This document shows, in pieces, positions 43,811 through 53,017 of a stretch of DNA of 64,000 nucleotides. This stretch comes from Formosa undariae (GTDB lineage: Bacteria; Bacteroidota; Bacteroidia; Flavobacteriales; Flavobacteriaceae). The stretch lies in contig NZ_JBHMEZ010000011.1 in NCBI RefSeq assembly GCF_042427615.1, forward strand, positions 468,800 through 532,799, given 5' to 3'. How positions within the stretch are numbered: position 1 is the first letter of the stretch; every line of letters begins with the position of its first letter. The notes under the pieces are model-generated. The model was not told the DNA's origin. It saw nothing but the letters and a program-made list of their open reading frames with translations, and did not search any database. The translations under genes were made by a program, and so were the position numbers.

Positions 43811-43913
43811 GTTTGATTTTGATTGTATGTAAATTACATCAATAATTATGTAAAGTGATGTATTTCATATATTTTAATATATTCTGATACATTTTAAAAC
43901 ACATTACCTTTAA

Positions 43914-43959
43914 GCTCATAACCCGAAGGTCACTGGTTCGAGTCCAGTTCCCGCTACTA
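43914..43959 (+). other. Attachment site: displaced 3' half of initiator tRNA-Met
   Basis: The sequence from GCTCATAACCCGA through the T arm ACTGG-TTCGAGT-CCAGT to TCCCGCTACTA is the 3' half of a tRNA with anticodon CAT. The CCCGA after the CTCATAA loop is the 3' strand of the initiator-type (GGG/CCC) anticodon stem. The bases before the loop (TTTAAG) do not pair, so this is not a complete tRNA. It marks the ICE end where the host tRNA 3' part was displaced; the intact gene should be at the other ICE end. CTA stands where encoded CCA would be. Confidence 0.8.
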
Positions 43960-43966
43960 AGTTTAC

Positions 43967-43997
43967 AAGGCTTCACAGAAATGTGAGGCCTTTTTTT
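43967..43997 (+). terminator. Original tRNA terminator, host side
   Basis: AAGGCTTCACA-GAAA-TGTGAGGCCTT, 11 pairs with one G-U, followed by seven T. It lies 7 bp beyond the tRNA fragment and probably terminated the host tRNA transcript before insertion. It marks the first chromosomal sequence right of the ICE. Confidence 0.85.
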
Positions 43998-44298
43998 ATG
44001 ACTTTTATACAACATAGGTACAGTGTTTTACTTTTTGTGTACTGTTATCTACTATTGATTATTACCAAAACAAACCACAGAGTGTATATTGATCCAACTC
44101 AAGTCTCATTGGTTTTAAATTTTTGTACACATAATTATGTAAGCTTGTCTATATATTCCAGTGTTATTAATTTAGGAAAAGAGGGTTATAGACTCATATA
44201 CAAGTGGTGAAAGAATTATGTCTATAGTTATTGCAACTTATAGTTCGTTTCTATGAATGGAACACCTGTTCTATTAAATAAAGTTTGTGCTTTAACTT

Positions 44299-44544
44299 TT
44301 AAATACAGTGCTCTAATAATGGTTCATGACTGTCATGCGATTGATTATATAATGAAAACATGATGTGGAGCTCTCCAGCATCATATGTTAATGGATTCGA
44401 GTAGTAATTACTTTTAATATTTAAATCTAAATAATCAAGAGCTTCCAAAAAGGATAATATGAGATCTTCTTCTTCTTCTTCTTCTTCTTCTTCTTTTCTG
44501 AGTTATTAATACGAAAATTCATCTAACAGAGGTTTTAAAGGCAT
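44299..44544 (-). pseudogene. Decayed small gene with in-frame double stop and (GAA)n tract
   Basis: One minus-strand frame reads MPLKPLLDEFSY, then two stops (TAA TAA, 44503-44508), then LRKEEEEE..., DLILSFLEALDYLDLN and HEPLLEHCI before a final stop at 44299. The part after the stops reads like normal protein, so this may be a broken gene of about 80 codons. I do not recognise the family. The rest of 43998-44818 shows no supported gene except the symporter promoter at 44795. Confidence 0.4.
44466..44495. repeat. (CTT)10 microsatellite
   Basis: Ten perfect CTT units, GAA in the pseudogene frame. Loss or gain would not change frame, so phase-variable switching by frame shift is not expected. 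Confidence 0.95.
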
Positions 44545-44794
44545 AATTATAATGATATGGGCAGACTACAGCCTTAAGGAGCATCTAATTCTATACGATT
44601 AACCTTAATGCCCTTAAATCTTATTTTTCGCGGGAATAATGTAAATAAGCAGCAGTAAGTATGTAACATATGTTTAATTCATCCTTATCTTTTTGTTTTA
44701 TAAAAACGAAGAATACGTTATTCTAAAATGCATTGTTGAAATAATTGAATGTATAAATGACAATAAAAGCTCAATTAATTCTTTAAGGACTTTC

Positions 44795-44802
44795 TAATTT
44801 TG
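44795..44802 (+). promoter_or_regulatory. -7 box TAATTTTG before the sugar symporter gene
   Basis: A perfect TAnnTTTG box ending 16 bases before the start codon, giving a very short leader. No clear -33 TTTG accompanies it. Confidence 0.35.
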
Positions 44803-44818
44803 AAAAAACAAAAATCAC

Positions 44819-46426
44819 ATGTTGTTGAAAAATACCAAAATATCAATTTCAGAGAAAATAGGTTATGCTTTAGGTGATGGGGCTGCAAATATTGCTTGGA
44901 GAGGTGTTGCTACTTTTTTATTCATATTTTATACAGATGTGTTTGGTTTAAGTCCAGTAACAGTAGGTGTCTTGTTTTTGGTAGCACGTTTTAGCGATGG
45001 GATTAGCGATGTCTTAATGGGAATTATAGGGGATAGAACAACATCTAAATATGGTAAATTTCGTTCTTGGATTTTATGGACAGCCATTCCACTGGGTGTC
45101 ATTTTATCGCTATTATTTACAACTCCCGATTTAAGCGATTCTGGTAAAATAGCATATGCATATATTACTTATATACTTTTTACATTAATATATACAGCCA
45201 ATAATATTCCTTATGGCGCGCTTATGGCGGTTATGACAGGCGATGATAAAGAGCGGACATCTTTAGGGTCTTATAGAATGGTAGGGGCTTTTGCTGGAGG
45301 TATGTTTGTACAAGGTGCACTCTTATTTTTAGTTATTTATTTTGGAAATGTAAATCCAGATATCATACTTAATAAAATAGAAGATAAAACGTTTCGTGTT
45401 TCGGTATCTGTTCCTCGCAGTGTAGAAAACGTAAATATTAAAACTGAAAATGGTATTGCGATGTTCTCTTGGGCAGATGGCCCTCAAAAAGTGCAAGACT
45501 CTATAGCATCTGTTAAAAAAAGTTTTTCAGTCGAAGCTAATAAAAATTACGAATTTATTGTAACGGGAGAAAACGATTTAACAGCAGAATCTTTTTCAAT
45601 TATAGACCAAAAACGAGGGTATAGTAATTCTATATACTTCATGTCTGTATTCTTAACCTTGTTTATGTTTATCACCTTCTACACAACTAAAGAAAGAGTT
45701 CACCCTCCCAAGGCACAAAAAAATAATTTAAAACAAGACTTTAAAAATTTACTTAAAAATAAGCCATGGTTAATTTTATTAGGAGTTGGGCTTCTATTCA
45801 ATATTTATAATTCCATAAAACAGGGTATTGTCATTATTTATTTTTCACATTATTTGAATAATCAAATACTAGCAGCTTCATTCTTAATCGGACTCATGTT
45901 TGCTTCTATTGCAGGCGCTATGATTACTGCGCCTTTAGGAAAACGATTTGGAAAAAAGAGTGTATTTATTACGGCCTTACTGTTTTCTGGAGGGGTTAAC
46001 GCTTTACTGTTTTTTTGCGGACCAGGAGATATAGAAATTATTTTCTTTTTAGGGATGCTCTCCGAATTAGCATCGGCCATTTTTGCCACATTATTTTTTG
46101 TTATGCTGGCAGATGTTGCTGATTATTCTGAGTTTAAAAACACGAGACGTGCTACTGGACTTATATATTCGGCAGGATCGTTTGCAACCAAATTTGGAGG
46201 TGGTATCGCAGGAGCCATTATCGGTTTTGTTCTAGGTGCTTTTAATTACAATGGGCAAGATGCTGTGTCTATTCAAGGCGCAATACCAGGTATTATTATG
46301 TTAATGAGTTGGATTCCATTAATCATCGCTTTAATCGCTGCGGGTTTGATGTTGTTATACCCATTAACACAAGCTAAAATTAACGAGATCACTCTAGAAT
46401 TACAGTCAAGAAGACTGAAGGAGTAA
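44819..46426 (+). CDS. GPH-family sugar:cation symporter (MelB/XylP-like) with periplasmic insertion
   Basis: 535-residue MFS/GPH transporter. The family signature is SEKIGYALGDGAANIAWRG at residues 10-28, followed by VARFSDGISDVLMGIIGDRT. About 12 helices. Typical members have about 450 residues; here about 85 extra residues (about 180-262, DKTFRVSVSVPRSVENV and KNYEFIVTGENDLTA) form a beta-rich loop after TM5, facing the periplasm. The gene is followed by cellobiose phosphorylase, so the likely cargo is a beta-linked glucose disaccharide. Confidence 0.87.
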   Translation: MLLKNTKISISEKIGYALGDGAANIAWRGVATFLFIFYTDVFGLSPVTVGVLFLVARFSDGISDVLMGIIGDRTTSKYGKFRSWILWTAIPLGVILSLLFTTPDLSDSGKIAYAYITYILFTLIYTANNIPYGALMAVMTGDDKERTSLGSYRMVGAFAGGMFVQGALLFLVIYFGNVNPDIILNKIEDKTFRVSVSVPRSVENVNIKTENGIAMFSWADGPQKVQDSIASVKKSFSVEANKNYEFIVTGENDLTAESFSIIDQKRGYSNSIYFMSVFLTLFMFITFYTTKERVHPPKAQKNNLKQDFKNLLKNKPWLILLGVGLLFNIYNSIKQGIVIIYFSHYLNNQILAASFLIGLMFASIAGAMITAPLGKRFGKKSVFITALLFSGGVNALLFFCGPGDIEIIFFLGMLSELASAIFATLFFVMLADVADYSEFKNTRRATGLIYSAGSFATKFGGGIAGAIIGFVLGAFNYNGQDAVSIQGAIPGIIMLMSWIPLIIALIAAGLMLLYPLTQAKINEITLELQSRRLKE

Positions 46427-46451
46427 ACTATTAAAATTAAATTTTCACTAT

Positions 46452-48887
46452 ATGAAATACGGACATTTTGATGATGAAAACAGAGAATATGTAATTACAA
46501 ATCCAAAAACACCTTACCCATGGATTAATTACCTCGGAAATGAAGATTTCTTCTCTTTAACATCAAACACTGCAGGTGGCTATACTTTTTATAAGGATGC
46601 CAAATTTAGAAGATTAACACGTTATAGATATAATAATGTCCCTATTGATGATGGTGGTAAATATTTTTATATAAAAGACGAAGATACGACTTGGTGTCCA
46701 GGATGGAAACCGGTAAAAACCGAGTTAGATAGTTACGAATGCCGACACGGTATGAGTTATACTAAATTTAAAAGTTCTAAGAATGGTGTTCAAGCAGAAG
46801 TGCTTCAGTTTATACCACTCGGTTTTTGGGGTGAAATTCAAAAAGTAAGTATTAAGAACACCTCTTCAAAAGTAAAAAAGCTGAAATTATTCTCTTTCAT
46901 TGAATGGTGCTTATGGAATGCCGAAGATGATATGACAAACTTTCAACGAAACTTTAATACAGGTGAAGTAGAAATTGAAGACGCCGTAATTTACCATAAA
47001 ACGGAGTTTAAAGAACGACGAAACCACTATGCATTTTATTCGGTGAATTCAAAAATTAATGGTTTTGATACCGATAGAGAATCATTTTTAGGATTATATA
47101 ATGGTTTTGATGCTCCCGATGTGGTTGCAGAAGGGAGATCTAAAAATACGGAAGCTCACGGTTGGTCTCCGGTGGCTTCTCATTACATAGAAGTAGAACT
47201 TCAACCTAACGAAGAGAAGGACTATGTTTTTATGCTCGGTTATGTTGAAGTTGAAGAAGATAATAAATGGGAAAGCAAATCTGTAATCAATAAAAAGCCT
47301 GCAAAGGACATGATTGCAAAATTTGATACGGTTGATAAAGTAACAACTGCATTTAATGAACTAAGTGCCTATTGGGATAATTTATTAGGGAAAATTAATA
47401 TTCAATCTGGTGAACAAAAGCTAGATAGAATGGTTAATATCTGGAACCAATACCAATGTATGGTGACGTTTAATATGTCACGTTCTGCTTCGTTTTTTGA
47501 GTCGGGAATTGGTCGTGGTATGGGGTTTAGAGACTCTAATCAGGATTTAATTGGCTTTGTACATCAAATTCCAGAGCGAGCCCGTGAACGTATAGTTGAT
47601 ATTGCTTCCACACAGTTTGAAGATGGTTCTTGTTATCACCAATATCAACCTCTAACAAAAAAAGGAAATGCCATTTTAGGAGGGAATTTTAATGACGATC
47701 CGCTATGGCTAATCCTTTCAACTACGGAATATATTAAAGAAACAGGCGATTTTTCTTTGTTAGATGAGCTCGTGCCTTTTGATAATGATATGTCAAGAGC
47801 AAAACCACATTTCGATCATTTAAAAGCCTCTTTTTATCATGTGGTTAATAATTTAGGACCACATAACTTACCATTAATAGGAAGAGCCGATTGGAATGAT
47901 TGTTTGAATTTAAACTGTTTTTCTAAAGATCCTAATGAATCGTTTCAAACCACAGGAAACAAAAAAGATGGAAAGGCAGAAAGTTTAATGATAGCAGGTC
48001 TTTTTGTAGTCTATGGAAAAGAATATGTGAAATTATGTCATCAAATAGGTAAAACTACGGAAGCTGATAACGCACAAATTCATATAGATAATATGATTGA
48101 AGCTGTGAAAAAAGACGGTTGGGATGGCGATTGGTATTTGCGTGCCTATGATTATTATGGGAATAAAGTAGGAACACATGAGAATGAGGAAGGTAAAATT
48201 TTTATAGAATCGCAAGGTTGGTGTACCATGGCCGAAATTGGTAAGGAAGACGGTCTGGTTGAAAAATCTTTAAATGCTGTAAAAGAACATTTAGATTCAG
48301 ATTATGGTATTGTTTTAAATAGTCCTGCATTTTCAAAATATTATATTGAATATGGTGAAATATCGACTTATCCAAAAGGATATAAAGAAAACGGAGGGGT
48401 GTTTTGCCACAATAATCCGTGGATAATGATTGGTGAAACCATGATAGGTCGTGGTGACGAAGCGTATGATTACTACTCTAAAATAGCACCTAGTTTTTTA
48501 GAAGATATTTCAGAATTACATAAAGTCGAGCCTTATGTGTATTGCCAAATGATTGCTGGTAAAGAAGCTTTTAAACCCGGTGAAGCTAAAAACTCTTGGT
48601 TGTCTGGTACAGCATCTTGGAATTTTTATGCCATAACACAATATATTTTGGGTATAAAACCCGATTATAATGGACTTTCAATAAACCCATGTATTCCAAA
48701 AAAATGGGATGGTTTTAAAATGAAAAGAGTGTTTAGAGGAGTTACTTATAATATAGAAGTTACAAATCCGGATCATGTAAGTAAAGGCATAAAACAAATT
48801 CTAGTAAATGGTAATGTTATAAACACATCCATTATTCCAATCCAAGAAGAAGGGCAAAACCACCGTATAACAGTAGTTATGGGTTAA
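46452..48887 (+). CDS. Cellobiose phosphorylase, GH94
   Basis: 811 residues, the usual length of cellobiose phosphorylases. The N-terminal beta-sandwich starts MKYGHFDDENREYVITNPKTP and has WCPGWKPVKTELDSYECRHGMSYT. The (alpha/alpha)6 catalytic domain holds RGMGFRDSNQDLIG (about 354-367), NFNDDPLWLI and GRADWNDCLN with the catalytic Asp near 480-483. It splits cellobiose with phosphate into glucose-1-phosphate and glucose in the cytoplasm. There is no signal peptide. A laminaribiose or other beta-glucoside specificity cannot be excluded. Confidence 0.88.
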   Translation: MKYGHFDDENREYVITNPKTPYPWINYLGNEDFFSLTSNTAGGYTFYKDAKFRRLTRYRYNNVPIDDGGKYFYIKDEDTTWCPGWKPVKTELDSYECRHGMSYTKFKSSKNGVQAEVLQFIPLGFWGEIQKVSIKNTSSKVKKLKLFSFIEWCLWNAEDDMTNFQRNFNTGEVEIEDAVIYHKTEFKERRNHYAFYSVNSKINGFDTDRESFLGLYNGFDAPDVVAEGRSKNTEAHGWSPVASHYIEVELQPNEEKDYVFMLGYVEVEEDNKWESKSVINKKPAKDMIAKFDTVDKVTTAFNELSAYWDNLLGKINIQSGEQKLDRMVNIWNQYQCMVTFNMSRSASFFESGIGRGMGFRDSNQDLIGFVHQIPERARERIVDIASTQFEDGSCYHQYQPLTKKGNAILGGNFNDDPLWLILSTTEYIKETGDFSLLDELVPFDNDMSRAKPHFDHLKASFYHVVNNLGPHNLPLIGRADWNDCLNLNCFSKDPNESFQTTGNKKDGKAESLMIAGLFVVYGKEYVKLCHQIGKTTEADNAQIHIDNMIEAVKKDGWDGDWYLRAYDYYGNKVGTHENEEGKIFIESQGWCTMAEIGKEDGLVEKSLNAVKEHLDSDYGIVLNSPAFSKYYIEYGEISTYPKGYKENGGVFCHNNPWIMIGETMIGRGDEAYDYYSKIAPSFLEDISELHKVEPYVYCQMIAGKEAFKPGEAKNSWLSGTASWNFYAITQYILGIKPDYNGLSINPCIPKKWDGFKMKRVFRGVTYNIEVTNPDHVSKGIKQILVNGNVINTSIIPIQEEGQNHRITVVMG

Positions 48888-48910
48888 AATTGTTTATTCT
48901 TATTGTTTTA

Positions 48911-48942
48911 AAGCTTCGATACTATGTATTGAAGCTTTTTTT
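48911..48942 (+). terminator. Terminator between convergent GH94 and AraC genes
   Basis: AAGCTTCGATAC-TAT-GTATTGAAGCTT, a 12-bp stem with one G-U, followed by seven T on the plus strand. It touches the AraC stop codon and may work in both directions. Confidence 0.85.
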
Positions 48943-49813
48943 ATAGAAGTCTTTTTGTACCTATAAATTCATTTCGAAATTCTTTAGGCGTACATTTTTT
49001 TGCTTTTTTAAATAATCTGTTAAAGTTGGCAATATTGTTAAATCCACATTTAAAACTTATTTCTCCAATACTTTGGTCTGTTTCTAAAAGCCATCTACTA
49101 GCAAAACTAATTCTAGTATCATTAATGTAAGAAATAAACGTTTTTCCAGTTCTCTTTTTTATAAATCTATTGAATGAAACGGGACTCATATTTACCAATT
49201 CAGAGATTTCTGCTAACGTAATTGTTCTACTAAAATTTTGTTGAATGTATTCGTAAACCTTTTTAATTTTATCGCTATTATGAAAATCAATATGTTCTGT
49301 ACAAGAATTAGATAGTAATCTTTGTTCTTCAGACTTAGCCAATTCATCTAATATAGAAATAAACTCTAAATAATATCTAATACCAATTATTTTTGGAAGC
49401 GTCATTAGCCTTGGCATAATGTTCACTGTGGTTTCTCTTGAAAATAAGATACCATGTTTAGATCTATTAAACATATCTTTTATAGGCTTAAAAATTTTAC
49501 GAGATAAGGTTTTTTCATTCAACAAATCATCATGAATGTGCATTGTGATTTCGTAAATTTCTTTGCATTTACATTCATGCAGCTCCCAACCGTGCACGAT
49601 ATTGGGACCTACGAGTACTAATTCTAAATCGTCAATGTTTTCTACACTATCTCCAATAATTCTTCTAACGCCCTTTCCTCTATAAATAAAATTTAGTTCG
49701 TATTCTGGATGAAAATGTATAGGGAAATCAAAATCATCCTTTATTCTTTCTTCTACCAAAAAACTATCCTCGGGTATTAATCTGGTAATTTCTCTGTGCG
49801 CATTTTTAATCAT
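48941..49813 (-). CDS. AraC-family regulator of the polysaccharide locus
   Basis: 290 residues: N-terminal cupin (FPIHFHPEYELNFIYRGKGVRRIIGD, about 30-55; VLVGPNIVHGWELHE) and C-terminal double HTH (about 185-285; ISELVNMSPVSFNRFIKKRTGKTF, then IGEISFKCGFNNIANFNRLFKKAKKCTPKEFR). It is divergent from susC. It probably senses a sugar and activates the susC promoter through the direct repeats in between. Confidence 0.9.
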   Translation of the reverse strand: MIKNAHREITRLIPEDSFLVEERIKDDFDFPIHFHPEYELNFIYRGKGVRRIIGDSVENIDDLELVLVGPNIVHGWELHECKCKEIYEITMHIHDDLLNEKTLSRKIFKPIKDMFNRSKHGILFSRETTVNIMPRLMTLPKIIGIRYYLEFISILDELAKSEEQRLLSNSCTEHIDFHNSDKIKKVYEYIQQNFSRTITLAEISELVNMSPVSFNRFIKKRTGKTFISYINDTRISFASRWLLETDQSIGEISFKCGFNNIANFNRLFKKAKKCTPKEFRNEFIGTKRLL

Positions 49814-49836
49814 ATTGATTTATTTTTAATATATGC

Positions 49837-49922
49837 GTAATAAATATATTAATAGATGTAATAAATATACTAATAAATGATAATTTAATATTAACAACTA
49901 TTTAACAAGTGATGTAGCTTTG
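49837..49922 (+). promoter_or_regulatory. AraC-type direct repeats and susC promoter
   Basis: GTAATAAATATATTAATA (49837-49854) and GTAATAAATATACTAATA (49858-49875) differ at one base in 18 and are 21 bp apart (two turns). TAGCTTTG (49915-49922) is a perfect TAnnTTTG -7 box, 64 bp before the susC start. The nearer repeat lies just upstream of the -33 region, the classical position of AraC-type activators. Confidence 0.6.
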
Positions 49923-49986
49923 TGAAGGGTCATACCTATTCTAAATATACAAAATGTATTATTAACACTAACTAAACTAAATATTT

Positions 49987-52900
49987 ATGAAAATTCTAAT
50001 TTTAAGAAATATTTTTTTTCTTTTCTTTTTTTCTTTCTGCACCTATGTGCAAGCGCAAAAAATTACAGGAACAGTATCTGATGTAAATGGGCCATTGCCA
50101 GGTGCATCAATTCTTGTAATGGGAACGAACAATGGTACAACCACAGATTTTGATGGTAAATTTACCTTAGAGGAATTAGCTACTGACGCTATACTTAAAG
50201 TCAGTTATGTCGGTTACACAGCAAAAGAAGTGATGGTAAATAACCAGACCATCATTAACATTACTTTAGCCGAAGATGCCAGTCTATTAGATGAAGTTAT
50301 TGTTGTAGGATATGGTACTCAAAAGAAAAGCTTAGTAACCGGGGCTATTTCTAGTATAAAAGCAGACGATATTCAAAACAACGGTTCGACACGAGTAGAA
50401 CAAGCTATGCAAGGAAAAGTATCCGGTATCTCCGTTTTAAGTAATTCGGGGTCTCCTGGATCGGCATCAAAAATTAGAATTAGAGGTACAGGTTCCAATG
50501 GGAACTCAGATCCTATTTATATCGTAGATGGTATGAAAACAAGTAGTATTGATAACATTGATAGCGGAGATGTTCAATCTATAGAAATTTTAAAAGATGC
50601 AGCATCTTCAGCAATTTATGGAACAGAAGGTGCAAACGGGGTTGTTCTTATAACCACAAAATCTGGTAATAATTACGATAAACCAGTAATGTCATACAAC
50701 ACACAATTTGGTTTTCAATCAGAGCGTACACAAATAAAACTAATGGATGAATCGCAATACAGAACGTATTTAAATGAGGCTGGAATTCAGAATATTCCAT
50801 CAAATGGTATTAATACAAACTGGTTAAATGAAGTATTTGAAACGGCTTGGGTCGAAAAACATCACTTAAGTTTTGCAGGAGGTTCAGAGAAATCTAGCTA
50901 TTTGCTTTCTGGTTCTTATACAAATCAAGATGGTATAGTTGGAGGTGATCGGGCAAATTTCAAACGTTATACCGCCAGATTAAACTCTAAACATAAAATT
51001 AACGATTGGTTAGAAGTTGGTAACAATCTTTCGTATTCTAATACGAGTAGAGACGTGATTAGTGAAGATGATGAATACAGAAGTATTTTAAATAATGCTT
51101 TATTAATGGATCCATTAACACCGGTCACTTATACAGATGGCGTTCCAACTAAAGTAACCGATTTGGTTGATCGTGGTTTAACTATCCTGTCCGATGATAA
51201 AGGTGACTATTATGGTTTACCCGAGTATGTTACAGGAGAAATTGCAAACCCTGTAGCTATGTTGTCTATTCAAAACAGAAATATTAAAACAGATAAAATA
51301 TTAGGTACATTTTTTGCAAATGTAACGCCTTTTGAAGGTTTGGTATTAACTTCAAGATTAGGGATAGATGTAAACTATTCTATCGATCATAATTGGGATC
51401 CAGTTTATTATGTTTCAGCAGAAAGACAAAATTCATTAGCAACTATAGATGACAACATTACCAAAACAAGTTCTTGGTTATGGGAGAATTTTGCAACGTA
51501 TACCAACGATTATAAAAAACACAATTATACCATATTATTAGGTACAACTGCAGAGAGATATCAATCTCCTAATTTCTACTTATTCTCTGGGCCTATGCCT
51601 AAAGAAGGTGATAATTATGCGTATCATGATTATTCTCAAGATGACGATCTGGATAAGACAGGTGGGAGTTATGTAGAAAGAAAGAAAAGATCGGTGTTTG
51701 GAAGATTCTCGTATTCATACGATGATAGATACCTTTTAGAAGGGACCTTACGTTACGATGAGTCAAGTGCGTTTTCAGATGCAAACAAAGGGGCTTATTT
51801 TCCTTCAATATCTGCAGGTTGGGTCATGTCTAATGAAAATTTCTGGGGAGAAGATTCTAAAGTAAATTATTTTAAGTTTCGTGCAAGTTGGGGTCAAGTA
51901 GGTAGCGATCAAAATTTATATGGAAATGAAGATTTGCAATTCTACACCAGTGAAGGTATTAAAATTCCAGATGGTAACGGTGGGTTCTTATCTGGTTACG
52001 AGGCCGATGATCTTCCAAACCCAGACTTAACTTGGGAAACCTCTGAGCAATTAGACTTAGGTATCGATCTAAGAGCGTTTGATGGAAAGCTTACGTTTAC
52101 AACAGATTATTACGATAAAAAAACAAAAGACTTAATTGTAAGTGGTAATGGTTTAATACCGTTGTCTGTAGGTCGTAATTTTGGTAGCTTTAATGGTGGT
52201 ACTGTTTCTAACAAAGGTTTGGAGTTTGAACTGGGCTACAATAATAAAATAGGCGATTTTTCATATGGTGTAAACCTAAACTTATCTACACTTAAAAACG
52301 AAGTTACAGAATTGGCTGTAGATTCTCCAATAGACGGTGTAAATGTTAGAGGTTTTGATACGACGCGTTTCGAAGAAGGAGAACCAATCTGGTATTACAG
52401 AGGTTACAAAACCAATGGTATAGATGAAACTACAGGAGAAGTTATTATTGTAGATGTGGATGGTAGTGGAGATATTACCGCTAATGATATTACAAATATT
52501 GGTGATCCTCACCCAGATCTTTTATACGGTGGTCAAATAAACTTAGGGTATAAAAATTGGGATTTTAATATTAATTTCCAAGGTGTACACGGTAATGAAA
52601 TATATATGTTATGGAACAGAACAGATAGACCATATTCTAACAAACCTTCATTTTTATATGATGAAAGATGGACTGGTGCAGGAAGTAATGCATCTTACCC
52701 AAAAGCAGATGTTAGTAGTGATTACTTATACAGAAGTGATTTAATGGTTGGAGATGGTTCTTACATGAGAATTAAACAAATTCAATTAGGATATTCACTG
52801 CCTTCATATCTATTAGAAAAAATGAAAATAGATCGCTTACGCCTTTCTTTATCTGTTGAAGACTATTTTACGATCACAAATTACGAAGGCTTAGATCCTG

Positions 52901-52995
52901 AAGCTGGAAGTACGAACAATTCAGGTCAAGGTATTGATAGAGGTGTATACCCAATACCAGGGAAAATAATTTTCGGTTTATCTGTAAACCTATAA
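49987..52995 (+). CDS. susC: SusC/RagA-family TonB-dependent oligosaccharide transporter
   Basis: 1002 residues: signal peptide (to about 23, YVQAQ), carboxypeptidase-like domain (KITGTVSDVNGPLPGASILVMGTNNGTTTDFDG), the SusC signature LDEVIVVGYGTQKKSLVTGAIS (about 100-121), plug domain (GKVSGISVLSNSGSPGSASKIRIRG) and a 22-strand barrel ending KIIFGLSVNL. It imports oligosaccharide through the outer membrane with its SusD lid. The substrate is inferred from neighbours. Confidence 0.95.
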   Translation: MKILILRNIFFLFFFSFCTYVQAQKITGTVSDVNGPLPGASILVMGTNNGTTTDFDGKFTLEELATDAILKVSYVGYTAKEVMVNNQTIINITLAEDASLLDEVIVVGYGTQKKSLVTGAISSIKADDIQNNGSTRVEQAMQGKVSGISVLSNSGSPGSASKIRIRGTGSNGNSDPIYIVDGMKTSSIDNIDSGDVQSIEILKDAASSAIYGTEGANGVVLITTKSGNNYDKPVMSYNTQFGFQSERTQIKLMDESQYRTYLNEAGIQNIPSNGINTNWLNEVFETAWVEKHHLSFAGGSEKSSYLLSGSYTNQDGIVGGDRANFKRYTARLNSKHKINDWLEVGNNLSYSNTSRDVISEDDEYRSILNNALLMDPLTPVTYTDGVPTKVTDLVDRGLTILSDDKGDYYGLPEYVTGEIANPVAMLSIQNRNIKTDKILGTFFANVTPFEGLVLTSRLGIDVNYSIDHNWDPVYYVSAERQNSLATIDDNITKTSSWLWENFATYTNDYKKHNYTILLGTTAERYQSPNFYLFSGPMPKEGDNYAYHDYSQDDDLDKTGGSYVERKKRSVFGRFSYSYDDRYLLEGTLRYDESSAFSDANKGAYFPSISAGWVMSNENFWGEDSKVNYFKFRASWGQVGSDQNLYGNEDLQFYTSEGIKIPDGNGGFLSGYEADDLPNPDLTWETSEQLDLGIDLRAFDGKLTFTTDYYDKKTKDLIVSGNGLIPLSVGRNFGSFNGGTVSNKGLEFELGYNNKIGDFSYGVNLNLSTLKNEVTELAVDSPIDGVNVRGFDTTRFEEGEPIWYYRGYKTNGIDETTGEVIIVDVDGSGDITANDITNIGDPHPDLLYGGQINLGYKNWDFNINFQGVHGNEIYMLWNRTDRPYSNKPSFLYDERWTGAGSNASYPKADVSSDYLYRSDLMVGDGSYMRIKQIQLGYSLPSYLLEKMKIDRLRLSLSVEDYFTITNYEGLDPEAGSTNNSGQGIDRGVYPIPGKIIFGLSVNL

Positions 52996-53017
52996 TCTTA
53001 ATTTAAATCATTAAAAA

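Noticed and set aside
43915..43959. Complete tRNA-Met gene
   Set aside because: Only anticodon loop to 3' end is present; the bases before do not form D arm, acceptor or anticodon stem. It is a displaced fragment.
43983..44210. 75-codon plus-strand reading frame
   Set aside because: It begins inside the terminator stem, has no ribosome site and reads like random AT-rich sequence.
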